A stretch of 64,000 nt of DNA from Areca catechu (GCA_021397845.1 CM038047.1:45415210-45479209), one strand, 5' to 3'. Positions 1-10,929 are shown, numbered from the stretch's first letter. Notes: a model not told the origin generated them from the letters alone. Numbers and translations are program-made.

Positions 1-201
1 GACAAAAGGAGCGGCTTGCAAACATCTTTTACAAAAGCATTGCCACTTCAAGATTTGATGGAATATGCTTGCAGTACCGAAAAAAGTGTATTGACGAGGG
101 GGGTTAAAATACTATTATACTTTTGAAAGATAAAATAAATAAAAGAAATAAAAAAAATCAAATATGTATCTAGGGCTTACTGAAAAGATCCAGATATTTA
201 T
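1..201. other. left flank of element A
   Basis: Mostly AT-rich DNA with no gene that I can recognise. The last five bases, TTTAT at 197-201, are the probable target-site duplication of element A. The other side has TCTAT at 16348-16352, so one of the five bases differs. Confidence 0.6.
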
Positions 202-3200
202 TGTTGCCGATCTCGCCGCCGTGGCCCGTAACTTCAGAGCTGGTGGCGGGATCAGACTGTCTCGCCTCGAGATCTCCGGGCTCCCGATCCTGCAAGACAA
301 GATCAGAAATCCTGGCCGGGGATCCCGGCGAGGGAGCTCCGACGGTCAAGTTAGAAAATGGCGAAATGGAACAGAGTCTCCAAGGCGGGCCCCCGAAGGA
401 GTCCCAGGCTTAGAGATTATCTTCGCAAAAAAGGTCTCAGGAAGAGTGGAAATTGGGCCAAGTTCCTTCACCGAGCTTGCGCCAAGGGACCCCTCTCGGG
501 ATCTTGGATCCTGCTCTCGGTGCCTTTTCTTTTCCAGCCTATTTTCCCCTTACCTGGTTGTCCGCTCTTCCCATCCTTTTATCCCGTCAAGCTGCCTCCG
601 GCCCCCCACCCTTGGGAGGCCCCGTCTTCGCTTTCACCTCCTTCTCTCTCTCTTTTCCCTTTCCCCTTCGGGTCCAAGAACCTGGCGGCTTCCTTGTCTT
701 GCTTGCCGAGCCCAGCGAGTAAAGGGTAGAGGGAGGACACCGGCCAGACCTTGGGCCGAGCGCGAGCGCTCTCCTTCCCAGACGTCGACTACGTCCGTTA
801 CCGGGTCTTGTCTTGTCAAGACTTCGCCTCTCGGTTGCGGAACCTGTCGGATCGATGTAAACAAGATTTCGCGCGTTGCTGCCGACCGTACCGGCGCTCC
901 TCTCGAGGTGCGGCGCGCGCTACTCGAGGGGCGGTCTCGGAACCCGTGCTCCTGCTTCTCGGCGGTCTCATCACGCAGGGTAGCCGGCCTCGGCTGAGGT
1001 GGACCCCTCCCGGGCGGACACCCGGCGAAGCGGCAGAAGGGCGCTCGACCTCGGCTGAGGTGGACCCGTGTCCTGGCGTCACCTGGCGAAGGAGCGGGAA
1101 GGCCCGGCTCGACCTCGACCGAGGTGGAACCGTCTCAGGGCGCCACCTGGTGAGGGAGTAAGGGGCCGCCGGCTTCGGTCGAGGTGGACCCCTTCTGGGC
1201 GGACACCCGGCGGAGCGGCAGAGGGGTGCTCGACTTCGGCCGAGGTGGACCCCTCCTGGACGGACACCGGGCGAAGGAGCAGGAAGGCCCGGCTCGACCT
1301 CGACTGAGGTGGAACCGTCTCAGGGTGCCACTCGGCGAGAAAGCAAGGGGCTGCCGGCTTCGGTCGAGGTGGACCCCTCCTGGACGGACACCTGGCGGAG
1401 TGGCAGAGGGGCGCTCGACTTCGGCCGAGGTGGACGTGTGTCCGGGCGCCACCTGGAGAAGGAGCGGGAAGGCCCGGCTCGACCACGACCGAGATGGAAC
1501 CGTCTCAGGGCACCGCCCGGCAAGGGAGCAAGGGCCGCTAGCTTCGGCCGAGGTGGACCCCTCCTGGGCAGACACCCGGCGGAGCGGTAGAGGGGACTTC
1601 GGTCGAGGTGGACCCCTCCTAGGCGGACACCTGGAAAAGGAGCAGGAAGGCCCGGCTCGACCTCGGCCTAGGTGGAACCGTCTCAGGGCGCCACCCGGCA
1701 AGGGAGCAAGGGGCCGCTGGCTTCGGCCGAGGTGGAGCCCTCCTGGGCGGACACCTGGCGGAGCGGTAGAGGGGCGCTCGACTTCGATCGAGGTGGACCC
1801 ATGTCCGGGCGCCAACTAGCGAAGGAGCAGGAAGGCCCGGCTCGACCTCGGTCGAGGTCGAACCGTCTCACGGTGCCACCCGGCGAGGGAGCAAGGGCCG
1901 CCGGCTTCGCCCGAGGTGGACTTTTCCTGGGCGGACACCTGGCGGAGCGGCAGAGGGGCGCTCGACTTCGGCCGAGGTGGACCCCTCCTGGGCGGACACC
2001 TGGCGAAGGAGCAGGAAGGCCCGGCTTGACTTCGGCCGAGGTGGAACCGTCTCAGGGCACCACCCGGCGAGGGAGCAAGGGCCGCCGGCTTCGGCCGAGG
2101 TGGACCCCTCCTGGGCGGACACTTGGCGGAGCGGCAAAGGGGCGCTCGACTTCGGCCGAGGTGGACCCGTGTCCGGGCGCCACCTGGCGAAGGAGCGGGA
2201 AGGCCCGACTCGACCTTGGCCGTGGTGGAACCGTCTCAGGGCGCCACCCGGCGAGGGAGCAAGAGGCCGCCAGCTTCGGCCGAGGTGGACCCCTCCTGGG
2301 CGGACACCTGGCGGAGCGGCAGAGGGCGCTCGACTTCGGCTGAGGTGGATCCCTCCTGGGTGGACACATGGCGAAGGAGCAGAAAGGTTCGGCTCGACCT
2401 CGATCGTGGTGGAACCGACTAGGGCGCACCGGCGAGGGAGCAAGGGGCTGCCGGCTTCGGCCGAGGTGGACTCCTCCTGGGCGGACACCTGGGGGAGTGG
2501 CAGAGGGGCGCTCGACTTCGGTCGAGGTGGACCCGTGTCCGGGCGCCCATGGCGAAGGAGCGGGAAGGCCCGGCTCGACCTCGGCCGAGGTGGAACATCT
2601 CAGGGCGCCACCGGTGAGGGAGCAAGGGGCGCCGGCTTCGGTCGAGGTGGACTCTTCCTGGACGGACACCGGCGAAGCGGCAGAGGGGTGCTCGACTTCG
2701 ACCGAGGTGGACCCTCCTGGACGGACACCTGGCGAAGGAGCAGGAAGGCCCGGCTCGACCTCGACCGAGGTGGAACCGTCTCAGGGCGCCACACGGCGAG
2801 GGAGCAAGGGGCTGCCAGCTTCGGCGAGGTGGACCCCTCCTGGGCGGACACCTGGCGGAGCGCAGAGGGGCGCTCGACTTCGGCCGAGGTGGACCCGTGT
2901 CAGGGGCGCCACCTGGCGAAGGAGAAAGAAGGCCCGGCTCGACCTCGGCCGAGGTGGAACCGTCTCAGGGCGCCACCCGGCGAGGGATCAAGGGCTGCCG
3001 GCTTCGGCCAAGGTGGACCCCTCCTGGGCGGACACCTGGTAGAGGGTAGAGGGGCGCTCGACTTCGGCCGAGGTGGACTCCTCTTGGGCGGACACCTGGC
3101 GAAGGAGTAGGACGGCCCGACTCGACCTCGGTCGAGGTGGAACCGTCTCAGGGTGCCACCCCGCGAGGGAGCAAGGGGCCGCCGGCTTCGGCCGAGGTGG

Positions 3201-3553
3201 ACCCCTCCTGGCGGACACCTGCGGAGCGGCAGAGGGGCGGTTGACTTCGGTCGAGGTGGACTCGTGTTGGGGCCACCTGGCGAAGGAGTAGGAAGGCCGG
3301 CTCGACCTCGATCGAGGTGGAACCGTCTCAGGGGGCCACCCGGCGAGGAGCAAGGGGCCGCTGGCTTCGACCGAGGTGGACCCCTCCTGGGCGGACACCT
3401 AGCGGAGCGGTAGAGGGGCGCTCGACTTCGGCCGAGGTGGAGCCACATCCGACCTCGCTGGACCGTTCCCATTCTGCAGAAAAAAAATCCACTTGGTTCG
3501 GACCACGTCCGGTGGAATCTAAGACACGCCACGTCATCGTAACGGCTGTAACA
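202..3553 (-). repeat. element A 3' LTR (left copy)
   Basis: It begins TGTTGCCGATCTCGCC on the plus strand and ends GGCTGTAACA. It pairs with the right copy that begins TGTTGTCGATCTCGCC. Layout on the plus strand is a unique ~790 bp edge (U5/R side of the minus-strand element), then the GC-rich monomer array, then ~110 bp of unique U3 edge with ACGT motifs. Open reading frames across it arise from the repeats and are not genes. Confidence 0.92.
996..3440. repeat. GC-rich ~62-bp tandem array in left LTR, trimeric higher-order pattern
   Basis: About 40 monomers of 59-65 bp. Each is anchored by GAGGTGGA, seen at 996, 1057, 1121, 1181, 1242 and onward. Three monomer classes rotate: one with CCCTCCTGGGCGGACACC (~61 bp), one with CCGTGTCCGGGCGCCACC or a variant followed by GGAGCGGGAAGGCCCGG (~64 bp), and one with ACCGTCTCAGGGCGCCACC (~60 bp). 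Together they make a ~185-bp higher-order unit, with class skips. Many junctions contain the 12-bp palindrome CCTCGGCCGAGG or one-base variants. The array lies inside U3. Confidence 0.9.
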
Positions 3554-3572
3554 GTTGCCCCCCATCCCCTCG
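3554..3572 (-). promoter_or_regulatory. element A polypurine tract
   Basis: On the minus strand the sequence reads CGAGGGGATGGGGGGCAAC directly before the LTR start TGTTAC. This is the expected primer site for plus-strand cDNA synthesis. Element B has a similar site at 17658-17675. Confidence 0.8.
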
Positions 3573-4045
3573 TTCTGCTGAGGCGTCATGGCTCGGAACG
3601 TGGGGATTTAATGCGGAGATGACGTGGGGAAGGCGAAGATCTCGCGCCATGATTGCCACGATCCTCGTCGCCGTTCCTCATTGCGCCCGAGGTCCTATGA
3701 GAGGCTACCACGCGTCGCCTCTCCGGTTGCACTTAATGCGTCGCTTCGAAAAGGAGGTCGTTTCCTCTTAACCGAAGCGTCGATGTCGGGCGTGCATCCA
3801 CGCGGCATCTATCTGGTGGTCCGGAACAGAATGAGAGTACGGCCGCTGTCGATCGAATTTGAAAAGGAGTGGGACTTTCCGGAATGAGGCCTTTCCTTTC
3901 TCGCGCTCCGCCGGCGGTTGCAGTGGGCTATCCTTCACTTTCCTGGGTTGCCGTTTCTTTTGCACAGTGTATTTCGGTGAGTGCCTACGTCTGCTTCCTT
4001 CCTCCGTCCCCTTCCTTAGCAACTCTTCTTCACCATTCCTTCCTC

Positions 4046-6245
4046 ATGGCGCGCCGTCGTCATGTTTCATCTAACCCGGACGAGGCCGGTCCGTCCTGGC
4101 CGAGGACTCCATCGCCCTCTTCCTCGGAAGGGGAGGTGATCTCGGAAGAGATCCGCAGGCGGCTCCAGCTGGGGGTGTAACCATAGGCGTCCTAGGGGTC
4201 CTAGGTCTCCTCCTGTAGTTTTTGCCCGTCCCATCTCTTCTTTCCTCCTGCCATTTCTTCTGCTGGTCCCTCCGGTCATGTCTCATCGATGACCGAAGGT
4301 GACCTTTCTTTGCTCCGGGAAGTCTATGGCATCCCGGAGTCGATCCATCTTTCTCTCCCATGCCCGGGGATCGTGTGACCTTAAGCAGCCCCGGGCGAAT
4401 AGCCTTTACGAGGACTTCCTCCTTGGGGGTCTTCGGTTCCCCCTACATTCTTTCTTCCTCTCCTTCTCTGTCACTATATTGCCTGGTCCGGCCCAGTTGG
4501 CTCAAAACGCCATCCAGGTCATCTTCGCCTTCATTGTCTTCTGCCACTTCCACGGGTTCATTGCACGCTTCTCTCTCTTCAGGCTCTTTTCACCTTGAAG
4601 CGTTATTCCACCGATGATGGCTGGTGGTACATTTCACCTCGGCCTAGGTGTCTCCGGTTCGACCTCCCTTCCTCTATTAAGGGTTGGAAGAACCGGTTCT
4701 TTTTTGCCTCGATCAAGGACGTCGACTGGGCCTGGAGTGAGCCGGATCGGTCCCCGAGCCGGAACTCCCAAGTCGAGCCGGCGGACCAAGAGACCTATTC
4801 CCTGCTACTGAGTGACGCGGTCCCTACGCTCGATGTTCTGCTCTCGGAGAAGAACTTGTTCGAGGCGGGGATCAGTCCCATCCGGGAGCTGGGTGAGGCT
4901 CAGCCTTCCTTTCTACTCCGCACCCCCCTTCTCCCTTTTCCTTTTTAACTGGGCTGACCGACCTCCGTTTTCTTTCAGGTATGAAGTTCTCCTTAGAAAA
5001 CCTCCTGGAGGGCGCCACTCAGAGGGAGTTGCCGAGGAGATGAGCCCGCGGCGAAGAGGGCTCGCACCGAGGCGAGCGGGAGGCCGTGCCAATTCCACCT
5101 TCGGTCCAGTGGCTGCAGCTCCCGCATCCAGGCCACCTCGAGCTCGGGCTGCCGACGTCCCTGTCATCGACCTCGAAGGGCTGTAAAAGAGGGAGGGCCA
5201 GCCCCCTCCCGGGCAGCGCCCGCCTCAACCGTGCCCCGACAGCGCCCTTGGTGGCTCCAGCTGCTTCGTCGGTGGCAGTTCCACCCGGCGAGGGGACGGT
5301 CGCCCCTGCCGCTGCCAACCTATCCGCCCCGCCGCCAAATCTCACCAGCCAGTGCTCCGTGATCCGTGATCAAGGCCTCACGGAGAGGGTCATGGAGTTC
5401 GCCTGCACCTCCCGGGATCGTCGACTGAGGGGCGGCCGGGACTACGCCGATGCCCTGCTCAGGATCCTTCTGCAGCTCTTCACGATAAGTCCAGGACTCG
5501 GAACCCACCCTTTTAAAGTTCCAGTTGGATTTTGACTGACCTCTCTTTCTCTGGTGCAGATCGGGACCGACGTGCTGCTGCTGAGAAATTTCTCGCAGGG
5601 TACGCCAAGAAGGACGCCGAGAAGGAGGAAAAGCTCGGCAAACTCGTGGCCGACGTGAAGGACCTCATGAAGAAGGGGGTCGAGCTACGGAGGAACAACC
5701 AGGCCCTCCAATCCGACCTGGCGTGCGCCGAGGGGCGCATCAAAGAATTGGAGACCTCTCTGTCTGAGGAGAGGATCTCCAACCAGCACTGCGTGGAGAA
5801 GGACGCAGCGGAGAAGGCTCGCCTCCGAGCTCAGTCCCTGTCGTTGGAGCGCCGGGTGGAGGAGGCTCGGAGGGAGGCGAATGCAGCCAAGGAGCGGAGC
5901 TCCTACGTCAACGGGTTGCTAGAAGCTTCAAAGCGAGAGGCGCAGGAGGCCATCCCGAAATTCCGGGCCTCCGAGGAGTACATCACGGAGGTTCGGGAGG
6001 CCGCCGTGGACTCCTTCCTGAAGGGGTTCCAGGTGTGCCGGGAGAAGGTGGGTTCCTTCTACCCCGAGCTCGACCTCAGCGGGGTGGTCCTCGGCGGAAG
6101 GAGGCAGGAGCCCAGCGGAGAGGCTCCAACGACAGCAGGGGACGCGGCTGCAACTCCAGAGCAGCCCCCCGAGCAGCCACCCATCGATGGCGCAGGTGGA
6201 GAGTGCGCACCACTGCCCGAGGACAGTGCCACCGCGCCAAACTAG
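4046..6245 (+). pseudogene. antisense gene of element A: Transposase_28-like domain plus coiled coil, intron-containing, frameshifted
   Basis: The gene runs opposite to gag-pol, between the PPT and the integrase end. The chosen start, ATG at 4046, opens MARRRHVSSNPDEAGPSW and matches a start in element B. A domain like the Pfam 'putative gypsy type transposon' family (Transposase_28) follows from ~4285 to 4892: EGDLSLLREVYGIPESIHL, LYEDFLLGGLRFPLH, DGWWYISPRPR, GWKNRFFFASI. It is broken by stops near 4180 and frameshifts near 4370 and 4595. An 86-bp intron (4893-4978) has donor G|GTGAGG and acceptor TTTCTTTCAG. The next exon (from 4979) is Pro/Ala/Ser/Arg-rich. A second intron probably ends at GGTGCAG (5559). 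The last exon (5560-6245) is an intact ~225-residue charged coiled coil (AEKEEKLGKLVADVKDLMKK and similar), ending TAG. T-rich DNA follows (6246-6400). The leader, 3573-4045, has no other gene. The function is unknown. A role in DNA binding or particle assembly would be speculation. Confidence 0.8.
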
Positions 6246-6479
6246 CTCCCCACTTGTATTTCTTTTCTTTTGCTTCTCTTTCTTTTTTCTTTTTTTTTTT
6301 GAGGACTCCCGCCCTGTCGGGACTCCTTTATTGTAATCCTTCTTTGGAGTAATGAAAAATCTCCTTTTGCCAAGTCTCATCTTTGCCTTCTTTTTTTTTT
6401 TTGTTGAGGCCGAGTGTTGGTTTCGAGTGCCAAGAATAAGCCCTGTGGTGTGCTCCGAGCTGAGCTCGCGGGCAGACCG

Positions 6480-7490
6480 AGTCCTGTCCAGCATTCAGAC
6501 CGAAGTTCGGAGCTTCCGGGTTGGACACCGGTGGAGCAGGCCTTGCACGAGTCCTCCGAGCTTGCCGGCCTGTCCTCTGGGACTGCGTGGGTGAGCTTGG
6601 CTCTGCCCCGCTTCCGGACCGAAGTCCGGGACTTCCGGACTGAACCCCGGGGTCGTAGGCTTTATCCGAGCCCTACGCAGCTTGCCGGGCTGTTTCCGTG
6701 ATTACGTGGGCGAGTTTGGCTCTGCCCGCCTTCCGGACCGAAGTTCGGAACTTCCGGACTGAACCCCGGGGCTGCAGGCTTTATCCGAGCCCTGCACGGC
6801 TTGCCGGGCTGTTCTCCGTGATTGCGTGGGCGAGCTTGGCTCTGCCCCACCTTCCGGACTGAAGTCCGGGACTTCCGGACTGAAACCTGGGGCTGCAGGC
6901 TTTATCGAGTCCTGCACGGCTTGCCAGGCTGTTCTCCGTGATTGCGTGGGCGAGCTTGGCTCTGCCCCACCTTCCGGACCGAAGTCGGGACTTCCGACTA
7001 AACCCCGAGGCCGCAGGCTTTATCTGAGCCCTCCGTGGCTTGCGGGCTGTTCTCCGTGATTGCGTGGGCGAGCTTGGCTCTGCCCTGCCTTCCGGACCGA
7101 AGTTCGGGACTTCCGGACTGAACCCCGGGGCCGCAGGCTTTATCCGAGCCCTATGCGGCTTGCCAGGCTTCTCCGTGATTGCATGGGCGAGTTTGGCTCT
7201 GCCGCCTTTCGGACCGAAGTCCGGGACTTCTGGACTGAACCCCGGGGCCGTAGGCTTTATCCGAGCCCTGCGCGGCTTGCCGGCTATTCTCCATGATTGC
7301 ATGGGCGAGTTTGGCTCAGCCCCGCCTTCTGGACCGAAGTCCGGGACTTTCGGACTGAACCCCGGGGCCGCAGGCTTTATCCGAGCCTTGCGCGGCTTGC
7401 CGGGCTGTTCTCTGTGATTGCGTGGGCGAGCTTGACTCCGCCCCGCCTTCCGGATCGAAGTCCGGGATTTCTCGCCTTCTCGGGTCTTCG
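6480..7490. repeat. internal ~120-bp tandem array of element A with hairpin-forming core
   Basis: Eight or more units. The anchor CGAG(C/T)TTGGCTCTGCC recurs near 6590, 6711, 6831, 6951, 7069, 7188, 7306 and 7427, giving spacings of 118-121 bp. Each unit holds a core like CCGGACCGAAGTCCGG followed by GACTTCCGGACTGAA, which can fold in more than one way. The array lies between the 3' end of the antisense gene and the integrase 3' end. The open frames it creates on both strands are repeat artefacts. Confidence 0.88.
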
Positions 7491-7639
7491 GCCACAATCA
7501 TGTTTGCCGAACTCAGAGCTAAGTGTCTCTCTTCCTACGAGGTGGGAAGAAGCATTTGAAGTAAAATGATTTCATTGCAGGAGTTCGAGGAGCCTTACAT
7601 TATTGGTAATACATCCTCAAGTTCAAGGCATTCCAGGTC

Positions 7640-8640
7640 CGAGAGAATCTAGACCCTCCTAACTCCTCCAGGTAATAGCCCGTGAGGGAGAACTTCCGCC
7701 ACCTTGTACGGGCCTCCCGTTCGGGGAGAGCTTCCCGCACTCTCGTGGCTGAGAAGCTTCAGCACGCCGGAGCACCAGATCTCCTGGGCGAAAGGACTTT
7801 GGTCTCACCCGGGAGTTGTAGTACCTGGCTACTCGCTGCCTGTACGCTGCCATCCGGACTCGGCCTTGTCACTCGTCTCCTCAAGGAGGTTCAGGTTCAG
7901 CATCATCCTGGCGGGGTTCTCCACTTCGTCGTACTCTCCACGCGTAGGGTGGGTAGGCTAAGCTCAATCGGGATAACCGCTTCGGCTCCGAAGATGAGGT
8001 TGAACGGGTCTCGTCGGTGGCCATCCTCGGGGTGATGTGGTACGCCCACAGGATGCTCGGGAGCTCTTCTGCCCACCCACCCTTGGCCTGATCCAGCCTC
8101 GTCTGGAGGCCTTGCAAGATGGTCCTATTCGTCACCTCGGCTTCTCCATTTATCTGCGGATGTGCCACCGAGGTGAAGCGATGGTGGATGCCGAGGTCGC
8201 TGCAAAATTCTTCAAACTCCCGACAGTCGAATTGACGTTCATTATCGGTGATAATGGTATGGGGTAGGCCGAAACGGCAATGATGACTTCCATACAAACT
8301 TGGCGATGTTTGCCTCCGTGATCCATGCTATGGGTTCGGCCTCGACCCACTTCGTGAAGTAGTCAATGGCCACGATCAGGAACTTCCGCTGTCCGGACGC
8401 TGGGGGAAAGGGTCCTAAGAGATCCATCCCCACTAGGCGAATGGCCACGGAGCCGAGAGCTGGGAAAGCGGAGTGGAGGGGCCGCTGCACCACGGCGTGC
8501 CATTGGCACCGATCACACCTCTTCATGAAATCGGTGGCATCCTCCTTCATCGTCTCCCAGAAATAACCTTGGCGGAGGGCCTTTACGCTAGCGTTCTGCC
8601 CCCACGTGGTTCCCGCAGATGCCCTCGTGGATTTCCTGGA
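7640..8640 (-). pseudogene. element A integrase (degenerate)
   Basis: This integrase would insert element cDNA into nuclear DNA. Visible parts in order: a zinc-binding remnant with FMKRCDRCQWHA (~8510), a core domain with GPFPPASGQRKFLIVAIDYF (first acidic residue in AIDYF), then TIITDNERQFDCREFEEFCS (second Asp), then AEVTNRTILQGLQTRLD (catalytic Glu). After that comes LPSILWAYHITPR, and near 7840-7660 a C-terminal YNSRVRPKSFRPGDLVLRR segment typical of gypsy integrases. The core is split over at least two frames (shift near 8270), so the protein is not made intact. The C-terminal end lies next to the 120-bp array. No chromodomain is visible. Confidence 0.88.
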
Positions 8641-8649
8641 GTATGAGTG

Positions 8650-9345
8650 CGGCCTACGCGGGTCTCAGGCATTTGAGAGGGGGTAGGAGTAGGACCTCCG
8701 ATACAGCTGCCCATCCATTAGGACGAATCGCGTGGCCTTCTTCTTGATAAGGGGGGCCGCCGCGCGGTCCTCCGGCAAGGTGCCGCCGGTAATGTACTCG
8801 ACATACTTGTCCATCCAGCTGGGCTCTTGGCTGACATGTTGGACCTCCACAGGGGTCTCGTAGCTCGGGGCCCAGCAACGAGTCCGGTAGGGTTGCCAGC
8901 CGGGAGAGAGCGTCCGCTCGAGCATTTTCCCCGCGGGGTATATGGGAGATGCTGAAGCGCCAAAATCCGGCCGCACTCGTTCTCACGAGCTTCAGGTATT
9001 TCGCCATTTGAGGGTCGTGCGCACCATACTCTCCGGAGATCTGTCCGGCCACCAGCTGGGAATCAGTGAAGGCCTTGAGGTTGGCCACGCCCAACTCGCG
9101 AGACACTCTAGCCCGGCGAGGAGTGCCTCGTACTCCGCCTGGTTGTTAGTGGCGACGAACTGAAAACGGAGTGCACATTTGGCGACGACCCCATCGCCGT
9201 TGGCGAGGATGAGACCGGCTCCACTCCCACCGGAGTTCGAGGCTCATCCACGTGAAAGATCCACGCGTCCTCCTCGAGTCCTGGTTTCAATTGCCGGTCC
9301 AGAGGGTCCTCCTCTGTCCCCTTGCCTAGGCCTACGCACTCGACC
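8650..9345 (-). pseudogene. element A second (archaeal-type) RNase H domain
   Basis: A second RNase H lies between the usual gypsy RNase H and integrase. Visible motifs are EEDAWIFHVDE (9290-9260; the aspartate is the expected first catalytic residue), then a shifted segment ending in an NNQAEYE-like motif on the minus strand near 9150, then MSRELGVANLKAFTDSQLVA (9106 on) with the TDS aspartate, and SHIPRGENARADALSRLATL (final Asp near 8900). Position and motif order fit the additional aRNH described for plant Tat elements. At least one frameshift (~9110-9200) separates the halves. Confidence 0.8.
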
Positions 9346-9389
9346 AAGAAGTCGGCGAGCACTTGCACCTTCATGCCGACCTTGGCCGA

Positions 9390-10908
9390 TAAGCGATATC
9401 GAACTCGCTGAGCTTGAGTGCCCACTTCGCCAATTGCCCGGATGTGTCGGGTCGGTTGAGTATCGCTTTCAGCGGCTGATCAGTCAGGACGGTAATGGGA
9501 TGCGCTTTGAAATAGGGCATGAGATGCTGGGCAGACACTGTTAATGCAAAAATGAGCTTTTCAGGTCGGGAATACCTGAGCTCCGCATCGCGGAGGAGTT
9601 TACTTGTGTAGTACAACGACCTCTGAACTCCTGGTCGTCGGTCCGAACAGGACCGAGCTGACGGCCTCCGGGGTGACCGCCAGGTAGAGGATGAGCTCCT
9701 CTCCTTCCTTAGGCCTGGAAAGTAGTGGGGGCGATGCAAGCATCTTCTTCAGCTCGTCAAACACCTCCTGGCACTCCTCGGTCCAGGTGAAGTCGCTCAT
9801 CTTCCTCAGCACTTTGAAGAAGGGCCGGCAGTGGTCGGTCGACCTCGAGATAAACCGACTCAGAGCGGCTATCCGGCTGGTGAGTCACTGCACTTGCTTC
9901 TTGGAGGTGGGTTGCTCCATGTCCAAGATGGCCTGGACCTTTTCAGGGTTGGCCTCTATCCCCCTTGGGTCACCATGAACCCCAGGAATTTCCCGGCGGA
10001 GGCATCGAAGGCGCATTTCGCTGGGTTCAGCTTCGTCTGGTGAAGTTGAAGGTTGCCGAAGGTCTTCGCCAGGTCGCCAACATGATCCGAAAGGGGCTTG
10101 CTCATTACCAGCATGTCATCCACGTACACTGCATGTTGCGGCGATTGATCCTTGAAGACTTTGTGACCAGTCGCTGGCGCGTGGCCCCAGCATTCTTGAA
10201 GCTAAACGGCATCATCTTGTAATAGTAAGTTCCACGATTGGTGATGAAGGCGGTGTGCTCTTCGTCTTCCGGGTGCATTCGAATCTGGTTGTACCCGGAG
10301 AAGGCATCCATGAAAGAGGGGAGGCGATGCCCCGAAGTGGTGTCCACCAGCTGGTCAATCTTTGGAAGAGGGAAGCTGTCCTTCGGGCAGGCTCGGTTGA
10401 GGTCGGTGTAGTCCACACAGATCCTCTACTTGCCACTACTCTTCTTCACCATGACCACATTCGCCAACCAGCTGGGATATTGTACTTTCCGCACGAAACC
10501 GACGGTGAGGAGCTTCTCCACCTCTTCGTTGATGGCCCTCTGCCTTTCTGCGGTGAAGCTCCTCTTCTTCTGGCGGACCGGGCGGCACCTCGGGTCCATG
10601 TTTAGTCTGTGGGTGATGACTTCAGGGGGGATGCCTGGCATGTCGACCGCGGACCATGCAAATACATCCACATTTGCGCGGAGAAAATCCAGCAGGCGGG
10701 TCCGCTCTTCCCGGAGCTGGGCCCCCACCTGCACGGTCTTCTGAGGGTCCGAACCGAGGGGATACGCCAACAAATGTTCAACGGGTCCTCCCCTGGGTTC
10801 CTTCTCCCTTAAGTCGAGATCATCGACGTCAGGGCCGAGCCCGGCGCCTCGGGCACCCGTGACCGCCTGAAGGCAATGCTGGACTGGCTGGGTCGTCCCC
10901 CTCATCAC
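9390..10908 (-). pseudogene. element A reverse transcriptase and first RNase H (degenerate)
   Basis: RT copies the element RNA and RNase H removes it. N-terminal RT motifs near 10590-10430 are RPVRQKKRSFTAERQRAINE, VEKLLTVGFVRKVQYPSWLA and NVVMVKKSSGK, followed by an in-frame stop. Then come VDYTDLNRACPKDSFPLPKI and MDAFSGYNQIRMHPEDEEHT (10416-10260). The catalytic motif YVDDML is encoded at 10109-10126 but in another frame than the preceding FKNAG segment, showing a frameshift near 10180. The connection and RNase H continue with FTWTEECQEVFDELKKML (9800), SLYYTSKLLRDAELRY (9620) and ITVLTDQPLKAILNRPDTSG (9490-9430). The RT core residues remain readable although the ORF is broken. Confidence 0.92.
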
Positions 10909-10929
10909 CCCAGGCCCGGAGGCCAGGGA

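Noticed and set aside
996..3440. CRISPR array
   Set aside because: Monomers are contiguous and similar along their full length, with no unique spacers, and the setting is a plant retroelement.
1135..3589. Many open frames of 100-377 codons on both strands in the left LTR (and likewise 13484-16321)
   Set aside because: They are translations of the ~62-bp repeat in several frames. No start context, domain or codon signal is shared, and they lie inside an LTR.
6781..7497. 238-codon minus-strand frame with SPEVPDFGPEGGAE-like repeats
   Set aside because: Periodicity follows the 120-bp DNA repeat, whose length is close to a multiple of 3. No known protein.
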